Assembly (NCBI GenBank): GCA_910579435.1
Contig: CAJTVF010000001.1
Coordinates: 1 to 64,000, forward strand
DNA length: 64,000 nt
Source: an uncultured Oscillibacter sp.
Lineage (GTDB): Bacteria > Bacillota > Clostridia > Oscillospirales > Oscillospiraceae
Direction: 5' to 3'
The notes under the pieces are model-generated. The model worked only from the letters and a program-made list of their open reading frames with translations. It ran no database searches and was not told the DNA's origin. Shown piece by piece: positions 17,867 to 25,499 of this stretch. Position 1 is the first letter of the stretch. Every line of letters begins with the position of its first letter. The position numbers and the translations under genes were made by a program.

Positions 17867-18877
17867 ATGACTTACAAGAGCACGGACATCAAAAATATCA
17901 TTGCGGAGATCCTGGAGGCGAAAAAGGACGTGGGCGGCGTCAAGAGCCTGTACTTCGTGGGCTGCGGCGGCTCCCTGGGAGCCCTGTACCCGGCCAAGAC
18001 CTTCATGGAGAAGGAGTGCGGAAACCTGAAATCCGCCCTGATCAGCAGCAATGAATTCGTCCACAGCACCCCCAAGGACTTCGGGAAGAACTCCATCGTC
18101 TGCCTGTCCTGCCACAAGGGGAACACCCCCGAGACGATTGCCGCCGCCAAAATGGGCAAGGAGATGGGGGCCAGCGTGATCCTGCTGACTTGGCTGCCGG
18201 AATCCGAAATCATCGAATTCGGGGATTACGTAATCCTATATTCCTTCGACGCTTCTCCCGACCACCTGGCCGGAGATATCGACTACGCCGGGGAGAAAAC
18301 CATGTGCGCCCTGCTGGTGGCCGTGGAGACCCTGAACCAGACCGCCGGATACGAGAGCTATGACAAATTCATGGACGGCGTGGGGATGATTACCACGGTG
18401 ATCCGGAACGCCCGGGCCCATGTGGCGGAGCGGGCCGCCGCCTTTGCCCAGGAGTACAAGGACGATTCCGTCATCTACACCATGGGCAGCGGCGCGTCCT
18501 ACGGCGCGGCCTATATGGAGAGCATCTGCATCTTCATGGAGATGCAGTGGCTGGATTCCAGCAGCATCCACACCGGGGAGTTCTTCCACGGCCCCTTCGA
18601 AATCACCGACGCCAACCGTCCCTTCATGATTCAGATTTCCGAGGGCTCCACCCGGGTCCTGGACGAGCGCGCCTTAAGGTTCCTGCGGACCTACGCGAAG
18701 CGCATCGAGGTCCTGGACGCCAAGGAGCTGGGCCTGTCCGTCATCGACGCCTCCGTGGTGGATTATTTCAACCACTCCCTGTTCAACAACGTCTACCCCA
18801 TCTACAACCACCAGCTGGCCGAGGCCCGAAAGCATCCCCTGCCCACCCGCCGCTACATGTGGAAGGTGGAATACTGA
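17867..18877 (+). CDS. SIS-domain sugar-phosphate deglycase (FrlB/FraB-like)
   Basis: This 336-residue protein has two SIS domains. SIS-1 holds LYFVGCGGSLGAL and CLSCHKGNTPET. SIS-2 holds YTMGSGASYGAAYMES and SSIHTGEFFHGPFEI; in deglycases the E and H of GEF-x-HGP lie at the active site. The C-terminus R-R-Y-M-W-K-V-E-Y parallels the FrlB ending R-R-Y-x-G-x-L-V-E-Y. FrlB and FraB cleave fructosamine 6-phosphates to glucose 6-phosphate and the free amine. The gene lies between two PfkB kinases. The glutamine-amidotransferase domain of GlmS is absent, supporting a deglycase rather than a synthase. Confidence 0.85.
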   Translation: MTYKSTDIKNIIAEILEAKKDVGGVKSLYFVGCGGSLGALYPAKTFMEKECGNLKSALISSNEFVHSTPKDFGKNSIVCLSCHKGNTPETIAAAKMGKEMGASVILLTWLPESEIIEFGDYVILYSFDASPDHLAGDIDYAGEKTMCALLVAVETLNQTAGYESYDKFMDGVGMITTVIRNARAHVAERAAAFAQEYKDDSVIYTMGSGASYGAAYMESICIFMEMQWLDSSSIHTGEFFHGPFEITDANRPFMIQISEGSTRVLDERALRFLRTYAKRIEVLDAKELGLSVIDASVVDYFNHSLFNNVYPIYNHQLAEARKHPLPTRRYMWKVEY

Positions 18878-18888
18878 TCCCATCCGTC

Positions 18889-18922
18889 CTCCCTCCCCGC
18901 TCCGTACAGAGCGGGGAGGGAG
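18889..18922 (+). other. Intercistronic hairpin after the deglycase gene
   Basis: CCTCCCTCCCCGCTC and GAGCGGGGAGGGAGG pair perfectly around a 6-base loop. No T-run follows. It is likely an mRNA-stability or expression-balance element. Confidence 0.6.
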
Positions 18923-18968
18923 GCGCGCAGGACCCGAGAGGTTGGAACCGGAAAAGGAGGTTTTGAGC

Positions 18969-19856
18969 GTGAAAGACGCGAAAATCATCGCCATCGGCGA
19001 TAATGTCTGCGACAAATATCTTTCCAGGGGGAAGATGTATCCCGGCGGCCAGTGCGTAAACACCTGCGCCTACGCGAAAATGAACGGGGTAGGGGCCGCG
19101 TACATGGGGAAGTTCGGCACGGACGAGGTTGCCGACTGCTGCCAGCGGACGCTGGATAAGCTGGAGATTGACCGGAGCCGCTGCCGCCAGTATCCCGGCG
19201 AGAACGGCTTTGCCCTGGTCACCATGAAGGGGACCGACCGGGTTTTCCTGGGCAGCAACAAGGGCGGCATCGCCAAGGACCACCCCTTCGCCTTCACTGA
19301 GAGGGACCTGGAGTACATCCGGGGCTTTCAGGTGATCTATACCAATCTGAACTCCTACATCGAGGACGAGCTTCCGGCGCTCCAGGCCACCGGAGTGCCG
19401 GTTGCCTACGACTTCTCCGTCCGCTGGACGGACGAGTACCTGGCGAAGATCTGCCCCCATATCCAGATCGCCCTGCTCTCCTGCGCCCATCTCACCGCCG
19501 AAAAGCGGGAGGAGGAGATGCGGAAGGCGGCGGCCTACGGCGTCCCCATCGTTCTGGGCACCATCGGCGAGGATGGATCCTATGCGCTGGTGGGCGGGAA
19601 GTTCTATTATGCCTCTGCCGTTCACGCCGACGATGTGATTGACACCATGGGAGCTGGAGACAGCTATTTCGCCGCGTTCCTGTGCAGCCTGCTGAAGGCC
19701 TCCCGGTCCGGCGGGCTGCTGGAGGGCAGCGGTGAGGAGCAGGCGGAAGCCCTTCAAAGGGCCATGCGGGACGGGGCCGCCTTCGCGGCGAAGGCCTGCG
19801 CCATGGAGGGCGCGTTCGGCTTCGGAACCCCGATTCTGGGCAGGACCGAGGTCTGA
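18969..19856 (+). CDS. PfkB-family kinase, FrlD-like, copy 2
   Basis: This 295-residue ribokinase-fold kinase has AIGDNVCDKYLSRGKMYPGG at the start, AYMGKFGTDEVAD, LGTIGEDGSYAL and the catalytic DTMGAGDSYFAAF. It is only distantly similar to copy 1, so the two may act on different epimers or on the adduct and the free sugar. The start is GTG 18969, fixed by AAAAGGAGG seven bases upstream; a longer TTG start exists but lacks that site. A GC-rich hairpin (CCTCCCTCCCCGCTC...GAGCGGGGAGGGAGG, near 18889-18922) separates it from the deglycase gene. Confidence 0.85.
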   Translation: MKDAKIIAIGDNVCDKYLSRGKMYPGGQCVNTCAYAKMNGVGAAYMGKFGTDEVADCCQRTLDKLEIDRSRCRQYPGENGFALVTMKGTDRVFLGSNKGGIAKDHPFAFTERDLEYIRGFQVIYTNLNSYIEDELPALQATGVPVAYDFSVRWTDEYLAKICPHIQIALLSCAHLTAEKREEEMRKAAAYGVPIVLGTIGEDGSYALVGGKFYYASAVHADDVIDTMGAGDSYFAAFLCSLLKASRSGGLLEGSGEEQAEALQRAMRDGAAFAAKACAMEGAFGFGTPILGRTEV

Positions 19857-19883
19857 AATATTTTGTAAAGGAGCGTAATACCG

Positions 19884-20303
19884 ATGAAAAGACCGGATAT
19901 GTACGAGAATAACGGAGAGGGCATCCTCCGCGTTTACGAAAATCCCAAGTGGCTGGTCTGCATTAAAAACTGGAAGCCGGACAACGATATCTCCGGCATT
20001 GCCCACCTGGAGATTCACCACTCCACTGACGAGCAGTTCATTCTCGCGGCGGGGAAGGCCATCCTGATTACCGCGGAGCGGGAGGACGGCGCGTTCAAGG
20101 ATATCTGCCTGACCCTGATGGAGCAGGGCAAGGTGTACAACGTCCCCGCCGAGTGCTGGTTCTACTCCATCACCCAGAAGGACACCAAAATGATGTACGT
20201 CCAGGATTCCAGCTGCTCTATGGAGAACAGCGACTTTGCCGACCTGAGCCCGGAGGACGTGGCTTATATTCAGGAGACCGCCCGGAAGCTGTTCAACAGC
20301 TGA
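19884..20303 (+). CDS. Cupin-fold protein
   Basis: This 139-residue all-beta protein carries HLEIHHSTDEQFILAAGKA (about 48-66) and VYNVPAECWFYSITQ followed by MMYVQDSSC. That is the usual cupin order: a His/Glu cluster, then a second strand block. Such small cupins in sugar operons are often isomerases or mutarotases; no function is proved. Spacing of 27 bases from the kinase and a GGAG site indicate the same operon. Confidence 0.65.
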   Translation: MKRPDMYENNGEGILRVYENPKWLVCIKNWKPDNDISGIAHLEIHHSTDEQFILAAGKAILITAEREDGAFKDICLTLMEQGKVYNVPAECWFYSITQKDTKMMYVQDSSCSMENSDFADLSPEDVAYIQETARKLFNS

Positions 20304-20307
20304 GCCC

Positions 20308-21006
20308 ATGCGGATTCGATTCGCGTTGTTTGATTTCGACGGGGTGATCGCCGATACCGAGGCCAGCAACAACCGCTTTACCAAGCGGGCGCTGGCCAAA
20401 TACGGGGTCTATCTCTCGGAGGAAGAGGAACGCTCCCTGTACGGCGTGAACGACGCCGACGTGATCCGGCAATTCCTGGAACGGGCCCCCCGGCCCGTGA
20501 CCCTGGAGGACTACCTGCGGGAGCGCCGGAGCATGGGCAACACCTACCAGAACGGAAACCTGGAGCCCATGCCGGGCGTGGCGCCCCTGCTGGAGGAGCT
20601 GCGGAGCCGGGGCGTCAAAACGGCGCTGGTCTCCTCTACCAGCGGGTATCTGATTGAGGCGGCCCTGGAGCGCTTAGGGATGCGGGAGCTGTTTGACGCG
20701 GTGGTGTGCGGCGACATGGTCTCCAAAAAGAAGCCGGACCCGGAGCCCTACCAAACGGCGATGAAGCTCCTGGGTGCCGTCCCGGAGGAATGCGTCATAT
20801 TCGAGGATTCCCCCGTGGGCATCCGTTCCGGCAAGGCCGCCGGGGTCCGGGTCATCGGCTGCCGGGCGTCCGCCATCCGGCAGGATACCAGCCAGGCGGA
20901 CTATCAGCTGGATGCGTTCGCGGATTTCGGCGGGCTGCCGCTGGAGCTGCCCAGTCGCGGTGAAAGCGGAAAAACGGCGCGGACACAGGAGGTAGATCAC
21001 AGATGA
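20308..21006 (+). CDS. HAD-superfamily hydrolase, beta-phosphoglucomutase/YcjU type
   Basis: This 232-residue HAD hydrolase of subfamily IA has motif I FDFDGVIADTE (D9 nucleophile, D11 general acid), motif II T-A-L-V-S-S-T-S, the lysine in KKKPDPEPY, and motif IV VIFEDSPVGIRSG. A cap domain follows motif I. Relatives are beta-phosphoglucomutases or sugar phosphatases. It is encoded five bases after the cupin and overlaps the reductase start. It may dephosphorylate or isomerise a sugar phosphate from the kinase-deglycase steps. Confidence 0.85.
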   Translation: MRIRFALFDFDGVIADTEASNNRFTKRALAKYGVYLSEEEERSLYGVNDADVIRQFLERAPRPVTLEDYLRERRSMGNTYQNGNLEPMPGVAPLLEELRSRGVKTALVSSTSGYLIEAALERLGMRELFDAVVCGDMVSKKKPDPEPYQTAMKLLGAVPEECVIFEDSPVGIRSGKAAGVRVIGCRASAIRQDTSQADYQLDAFADFGGLPLELPSRGESGKTARTQEVDHR

Positions 21007-22127
21007 AAAAACTGGGCTTCGGCCTGATGCGGCTGCCGCTTCTCGACCGGACGGACGACGGCAGCATAGACCTGGAAGCCGCCGGGAAGCTGGTGGACCG
21101 CTTTCTGGAAAAGGGCTTCACCTATTTCGACACCGCGTGGGCCTACCATGCCCACCGGAGCGAGGCGGCGGTCAAGACCCTCCTGACGGACCGCTATCCC
21201 AGGGACCGCTTCGCGCTGGCCACAAAGCTCCACGCGAATTTCCTCCGAGCGCCGGAGGACCGGGACCGGATTTTTAACGCCCAGCTGGAAAAGACCGGGG
21301 CCGGGTATTTTGATCGCTACCTCCTCCACGGAATCGGAGGACTCAGCTATCCGAAATACCTGGAATACGACTGCTTCAACTGGCTCCGGGAGAAAAAGCG
21401 CCAGGGGTTGGCCCGGTCCATCGGGTTTTCCTTCCACGGCATGCCCGAGCTACTGGATGAGATTCTCACCAACAATCCGGATCTGGAGTTTGTTCAGCTC
21501 CAGCTCAATTATCTGGACTGGGAGAGTCCGTGGATTCGTTCCCGGGAATGCTACGAGACGGCCCGTCGCCATAACAGGCCCATCGTTGTCATGGAACCCG
21601 TGAAGGGTGGGACTCTGGCCAGACTGCCGGAGGAGGCGGAGCGGCTATTGAAAAGCTGTGCGCCGGATGCTTCCGTCTCCTCTTGGGCGCTCCGGTTCGC
21701 CGCGTCCCTTGAAGGAGTGACGACGGTCCTCTCCGGAATGGGCTCGCTGGAGCAGATGGAGGACAATACCGGGTCCTTCGACGATTTCCAGCCGCTGACT
21801 TCCGAGGAACGGGCGCTGGTGTTCCGGGCGGCGGAGATTGTCAATGCGCGGACCGCCGTGCCCTGTACCGGGTGCGCCTACTGTGTGGAAGGCTGTCCCC
21901 GGAAGATTGCGATTCCCCAGTATTTTTCCCTCTACAACGAGGATATGCGGGAATCCCTGGAGACAAAGGGCTGGACGGCCAACTACAACAATTATATCCT
22001 GCTCACGGGGAAATTCGGCAGGGCGGTGGATTGCATAGCCTGCGGCCAGTGTGAGAGGGTCTGCCCTCAGCAGCTCCCGGTGATTGTCCATCTGAAGCGT
22101 GTAGCGTCACACTTTGACGGCGTTTGA
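21003..22127 (+). CDS. Aldo/keto reductase with C-terminal 4Fe-4S ferredoxin domain
   Basis: This 374-residue protein begins with an AKR barrel: LGFGLMRLPLLD, YFDTAWAYH with the catalytic Tyr, ATKLH with the Lys, and RYLLHGIGG. The C-terminal ~95 residues carry two ferredoxin-like cysteine clusters (CTGCAYCVEGCPRKI and CIACGQCERVCPQQL). Such clostridial Fe-S AKRs occur in sugar and glycerol fermentation gene sets and may couple carbonyl reduction to ferredoxin. It is the last operon gene (4-base overlap with the HAD gene). It may provide the reductive exit step of the pathway. Confidence 0.9.
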   Translation: MKKLGFGLMRLPLLDRTDDGSIDLEAAGKLVDRFLEKGFTYFDTAWAYHAHRSEAAVKTLLTDRYPRDRFALATKLHANFLRAPEDRDRIFNAQLEKTGAGYFDRYLLHGIGGLSYPKYLEYDCFNWLREKKRQGLARSIGFSFHGMPELLDEILTNNPDLEFVQLQLNYLDWESPWIRSRECYETARRHNRPIVVMEPVKGGTLARLPEEAERLLKSCAPDASVSSWALRFAASLEGVTTVLSGMGSLEQMEDNTGSFDDFQPLTSEERALVFRAAEIVNARTAVPCTGCAYCVEGCPRKIAIPQYFSLYNEDMRESLETKGWTANYNNYILLTGKFGRAVDCIACGQCERVCPQQLPVIVHLKRVASHFDGV

Positions 22128-22137
22128 ATCCTTCAGT

Positions 22138-22160
22138 TCGGAACGAATTCCGGGTTTTTC
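22138..22160 (+). terminator. Weak terminator after the catabolic operon
   Basis: CGGAA-cgaa-TTCCG stem followed by GGTTTTT, 15 bases after the stop codon of the reductase gene. Confidence 0.45.
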
Positions 22161-22239
22161 AAATCCCTTATTTGTTTGAGTGTTGTTGGTTGAATTAGTG
22201 AATAATCAGTATAGTTTACGTATAAACATACATCAAGGA

Positions 22240-22276
22240 AGGCAATCAGCGGTGAATCGCTGGTTGCCTTTTTGCA
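22240..22276 (+). terminator. Rho-independent terminator at the operon/mobile boundary
   Basis: GGCAATCAGCG pairs with CGCTGGTTGCC (one mismatch) around GTGAAT, followed by TTTTT. Confidence 0.75.
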
Positions 22277-22296
22277 TTCGTCAAAATATACATTAT

Positions 22297-22436
22297 CAAT
22301 CACTGGGATCGTTCTTTCCCTTGCTGATGGAGCTGCTCAAAACGGTGCGGCTGTCGAGCGCCTTGGACAGCACCGTGGTCGTTTGGCTCTGGGGCGCAAA
22401 GCCTCCAAAATTATATCATGCATATTATTGACAATG
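22297..22436 (-). pseudogene. Fragment of a virD4 coupling-protein gene
   Basis: About 140 bases align closely with 24040-24185 inside the intact coupling-protein gene: shared runs include ACTGGGATCGTTCTT, TTGCTGATGGAGC, ACGGTGCGGCT and CTTGGACAGCACC. The segment corresponds to the conserved region around SKSLGSRTVLSGSISKGKNDP near residue 500. It has several stops and no flanking homology, so it is a scrap left by an earlier conjugative element or an unequal exchange. Confidence 0.75.
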
Positions 22437-22457
22437 ATTGCCGTTGCATTTTGATAG

Positions 22458-22551
22458 TCCCAATTCGACTTTATGTTCCCGGTTAAGCACAGTTGATAAT
22501 TATTTTTCGGGTTTATTCTGGAGACACCGGGAACATGAAAGTGAATTGGGA
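22458..22551. repeat. 94-bp element with 25-bp imperfect terminal inverted repeats
   Basis: The left end TCCCAATTC...ATGTTCCCGG (22458-22482) is mirrored by CCGGGAACATGAAAGTGAATTGGGA (22527-22551, read as its parts) with about 3 mismatches. The 44-base centre is AT-rich. It looks like a MITE-type palindromic insertion between the virD4 scrap and the integrase remnant. Confidence 0.55.
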
Positions 22552-22576
22552 TTTTTGATTACAGGATTGGGAATTT

Positions 22577-23090
22577 ATGAGCGGCCTGGCCATTCTCAAT
22601 ATTCCTCAAGAGTTGTTTTTCCCTCTCCACATTCCGTTTTTACTCTCTATCCTTTTCTCCCCAGGCGTAGAGGATCGCCGGGGAAATCTTACCGGTTTTG
22701 CTCCAAGCATCCTCGGTTTTTACCGTTGGTCGCTGGAAACGGTGTATCCGCAGATTGAAAATATCAAGCTGAACAGGCTGCGGTCTATTGCACTGGAAAA
22801 TCTGCTGGTGGAGTTGAGGAAACGGACCTACTATGACAAACCGATTCATGAAGCAACGGTTCAGAAATACCTGACGGTGGTTTCTGCCGTACTGAACGAC
22901 GCCAAACGCAATAAGATCATCGAAAAGAACCCGGCTCGGCTGATCGACCTGCCGGAGACTCAGCACCGTACACAGATGATTCCTACAGATTAGGAGGTCC
23001 ACCGCTTTTTGAATCTGTTGACAAAAGAGGATGATCCCTACGAGACTTTTTATGCTTTGGCACTTTATACTGGCTGCCGTCGTGGGGAAT
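22577..23090 (+). pseudogene. Tyrosine integrase remnant
   Basis: Residues resembling the core-binding (SAM-like) domain of phage-type integrases are clear: FYRWSLETVYPQIENIKLNRL, EATVQKYLTVVSAVLNDAKR and NKIIEKNPARLIDLPE. A TAG at 22990-22992 interrupts the frame. After it the same frame continues VHRFLNLLTKEDDPYE and LALYTGCRRGE, the start of the catalytic domain with its first arginine, and ends at TAG 23088-23090. The remaining catalytic residues and the true N-terminus are absent. It is probably the dead integrase of the neighbouring degraded element. Confidence 0.75.
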
Positions 23091-23094
23091 AGGG

Positions 23095-23301
23095 GAAGTT
23101 TCTATCCCTTTTATTGGGGCGGAAAGACATATAGCTTTGCGAGTTGTGCTCACATGGCTACTGATTGAAAGAATGGGATTATTAGCAGTAGCCGTGGCTA
23201 CAGGAATCGGCTGGTTGATGGTCAATACAATGTGGGCGATCATCAAAGGACACCTTGCAACACAGCATGGGGACCTGATATCAGATATAAGCAAACTTTG
23301 A
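23095..23301 (+). pseudogene. Possible C-terminal fragment of a MATE-like membrane transporter
   Basis: Directly after the integrase scrap a frame reads RHIALRVVLTWLLIERMG and AVAVATGIGWLMVNTMWAIIKG and ends I-S-K-L-stop. The pattern of a hydrophobic helix, VATGIGW and another helix resembles the last segments of MATE efflux transporters. No start or upstream part exists. The assignment is tentative. Confidence 0.3.
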
Positions 23302-23404
23302 CTGTAAAATTATGTTCAAAATTGTTTTTCTCTGTACTAAACCCGTAGCCTTTGGGTGGTAATTTCTGGGGGCATCATTGTGATACCCCACTGGCCCAAA
23401 AAAG

Positions 23405-23438
23405 GGTCAAAATCCTCCCCTGGCGAAGGATTTTGATT
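23405..23438 (-). terminator. Terminator after the HTH gene
   Basis: TCAAAATCCT / AGGATTTTGA stem followed on the minus strand by CCCTTTTTTGG. Confidence 0.75.
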
Positions 23439-23448
23439 CTTTAGTTGA

Positions 23449-23703
23449 TTACAATAACCGATAAAAATTAGATGTGCAGCTCCCATTTTCCCTCCAGCGC
23501 GGTTCTGCTGTGATCCAGCCGTCCCGTTGGAGTTCCCGCAAGGCTCTCTGTACCGTGGCGCGGGAAAGGTGCAGGTCCTTCGCAATCGTGCGGACAGAGG
23601 GCCAGCACCGGCCCTCGGCGTTCGCACGGTGCTTCAGGTACATATAGACCACGATATCCCGGTGCGGCAGCTCGGAGGCGTAGATTGAATCAAAATATCC
23701 CAT
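23449..23703 (-). CDS. Helix-turn-helix protein of the conjugative module
   Basis: An 84-residue winged-helix protein: DIVVYMYLKHRANAEGRCWPS, then SVRTIAKDLHLSRATVQRALREL (about 40-62), the recognition pair, and RDGWITAEPRWRENG forming the wing. Short proteins like this lie at the end of conjugation operons in Clostridia elements and act as local regulators or replication-initiator relatives. The ribosome site is AGGAG. A comparable but different protein is encoded at 48384 in the second element. Confidence 0.8.
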   Translation of the reverse strand: MGYFDSIYASELPHRDIVVYMYLKHRANAEGRCWPSVRTIAKDLHLSRATVQRALRELQRDGWITAEPRWRENGSCTSNFYRLL

Positions 23704-23718
23704 ATGTTTCTCCTGTGA

Positions 23719-25488
23719 TCAAACTTTCCGGGCCGTACCAGAGGGCCTGTTTCTAAGCAGTCGCGCCGTAGGCGGAGATTGCTCCGAAATGGTGGACATC
23801 GCTACCCGGCTCTGAAAAACAGCGTCTTCCAATTCCTCTTTATTGGCGTAAGCCACTGTCCGGGCGGCTTTCTCCTCCAGCAGATACGGTTCTCCGAAGG
23901 TGATTCCCCAGTCCAGGAACAGCCGCAGCCGGGTCCGCATGGGATGGGAACCTGTTTTCATTACCACGAATTGACCCTTCGGGATGGATTTCAGCTCATC
24001 CGGCGTCATCAAAGGCCGCTCGATCATTTGGAGAGATTGACTGGGATCGTTCTTCCCCTTGCTGATGGAGCCGCTCAGAACGGTGCGGCTTCCCAGGGAC
24101 TTGGACAGCACCTCGGCGGTCTGGCTGTTGGGCGCGAAGCCGCCGAAAATCGTATCCTGGACATTATCCTGTATGATCTCCACGCCTTCTTTTCCGTAGT
24201 TTTTCTCCAGTTGCGCAAGACTCTGGATGATGGGCACCAGCGTCAGCTTTCGGGATCGCCCGGCGGAAAATAGGGGCAGGATATCGAAGGCGGGCATAGT
24301 GCCCAGCTCGTCGCAGAACAGCACAACCCGGTTGGGGAGCTTGCCGCCGTGCTCGTCGGCGACCGAGAAGAGTTCGCGGGAGAGGGTCTGGATCATCAAA
24401 CCCGCCATGAAGTTCTTGCTTGGGTCCTCTTCGGGCAGTACCAGGAAGATGGCGGACTTTTGAGACGCGAAGGTTTCCGCGTCAATGGCGCTGTCGAAGC
24501 AGAGGACCTGCTCCAGTTCGGAGTCCAGGAAGGCGTTCAGACGGGACAGCACCGTGGACATGACAGAGGCCATGGCCTGTTCGGCGGAGTTCAGCGCCGC
24601 CCCAGCGAACCAACGGGCCTTGTGGGTCTCCGGCAGGGAGTCCATGAGGACCTGGAAGCCGTTCTTGCCCTTGACGGTTTTGCTGGGAGCAAGGAGATCC
24701 TGCACCAGCTTGAACACGCTGACGATGTGCCGCCGCTCCGGCGCGCCCTCATGCTCGGGCGGAAGATACTCCGCCAGGAGCAGGACCACCGCCGTCAGGA
24801 GACCTTCGGCGGAATCGTAAAAGAAGGCGTTCTGCCCGTAGCTGGAGGAATCGCCCTCCGGGTTGACGATGGTTTTTGCCAGGATTTTGGCGTATTTCTC
24901 CGCCTTTGCCCTGGCGGCGAGGTTCTTCGGGTCCTCCCGACACACGTCCATATAGTGGTTGATGAGCGTTAGGAGATTGTAGCCATCAGAGCGGGTGGGA
25001 TTCCGCAGGTCGATGACCGCCACCTTGTAGCCGTAGTGTTTGATAGCGATGGCCCCGTAGTTCCGGGCCAGATCGCCTTTGGTATCCAAGGCCAGGAAGC
25101 TCATGCCGCTGGCACAGGCATACTCCAAATTGGGGTACAGGAAGAACGCCGTTTTGCCCACGCCGGAAGCGCCAATCATCAGACAATGGATGTCGTCGCT
25201 GTCCACCAGGGCGGAGACGGCATTCTTTTTGCCCTCGCAGCCCAGGACAAGGCCCTGGACCTTGGGCAGATTCTCGCCCTTCCGCCACTGGCTGGGCCGG
25301 AAGGGGATGTATTGATAGGTCTGTTTCAGTTCCTTTTTCGTGGACCAGCGGGCGGTCCCATGCTGGCCGTCGCCGACGGTTTTGGCTTTGATGCCATTGA
25401 GAGAACCGCCGGAGTGGGTGGCAAGTACGCCGATCAGCAGGAACGCCGCGCCTGCCAGAACAATAAATAAAATTGCGGATTGATCCAT
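23719..25488 (-). CDS. virD4: VirD4/TraG type IV coupling protein
   Basis: This 589-residue coupling ATPase links the relaxosome to a type IV secretion channel. It has a short N-terminal membrane anchor (about residues 3-24), TARWSTKKEL, Walker A GASGVGKT at 106-113, LDTKGDLARNYG, RRHIVSVFKLVQDLL, the Walker B region VVLFCDELGTMP, and the C-terminal LSKSLGSRTVLSG and ERPLMTPDEL. I start it at ATG 25488, preceded by AGAAGGAGG; a longer frame has no such site and overlaps the upstream gene. The VirB4/VirB6 partners are not in the window, so transfer would need another locus. Confidence 0.92.
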   Translation of the reverse strand: MDQSAILFIVLAGAAFLLIGVLATHSGGSLNGIKAKTVGDGQHGTARWSTKKELKQTYQYIPFRPSQWRKGENLPKVQGLVLGCEGKKNAVSALVDSDDIHCLMIGASGVGKTAFFLYPNLEYACASGMSFLALDTKGDLARNYGAIAIKHYGYKVAVIDLRNPTRSDGYNLLTLINHYMDVCREDPKNLAARAKAEKYAKILAKTIVNPEGDSSSYGQNAFFYDSAEGLLTAVVLLLAEYLPPEHEGAPERRHIVSVFKLVQDLLAPSKTVKGKNGFQVLMDSLPETHKARWFAGAALNSAEQAMASVMSTVLSRLNAFLDSELEQVLCFDSAIDAETFASQKSAIFLVLPEEDPSKNFMAGLMIQTLSRELFSVADEHGGKLPNRVVLFCDELGTMPAFDILPLFSAGRSRKLTLVPIIQSLAQLEKNYGKEGVEIIQDNVQDTIFGGFAPNSQTAEVLSKSLGSRTVLSGSISKGKNDPSQSLQMIERPLMTPDELKSIPKGQFVVMKTGSHPMRTRLRLFLDWGITFGEPYLLEEKAARTVAYANKEELEDAVFQSRVAMSTISEQSPPTARLLRNRPSGTARKV

Positions 25489-25499
25489 ATGGCCTCCTT

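Noticed and set aside
17867..18877. Calling the SIS protein a glucosamine-6-phosphate synthase
   Set aside because: The N-terminal glutamine amidotransferase domain is missing and the C-terminus matches FrlB, so a deglycase is more likely.
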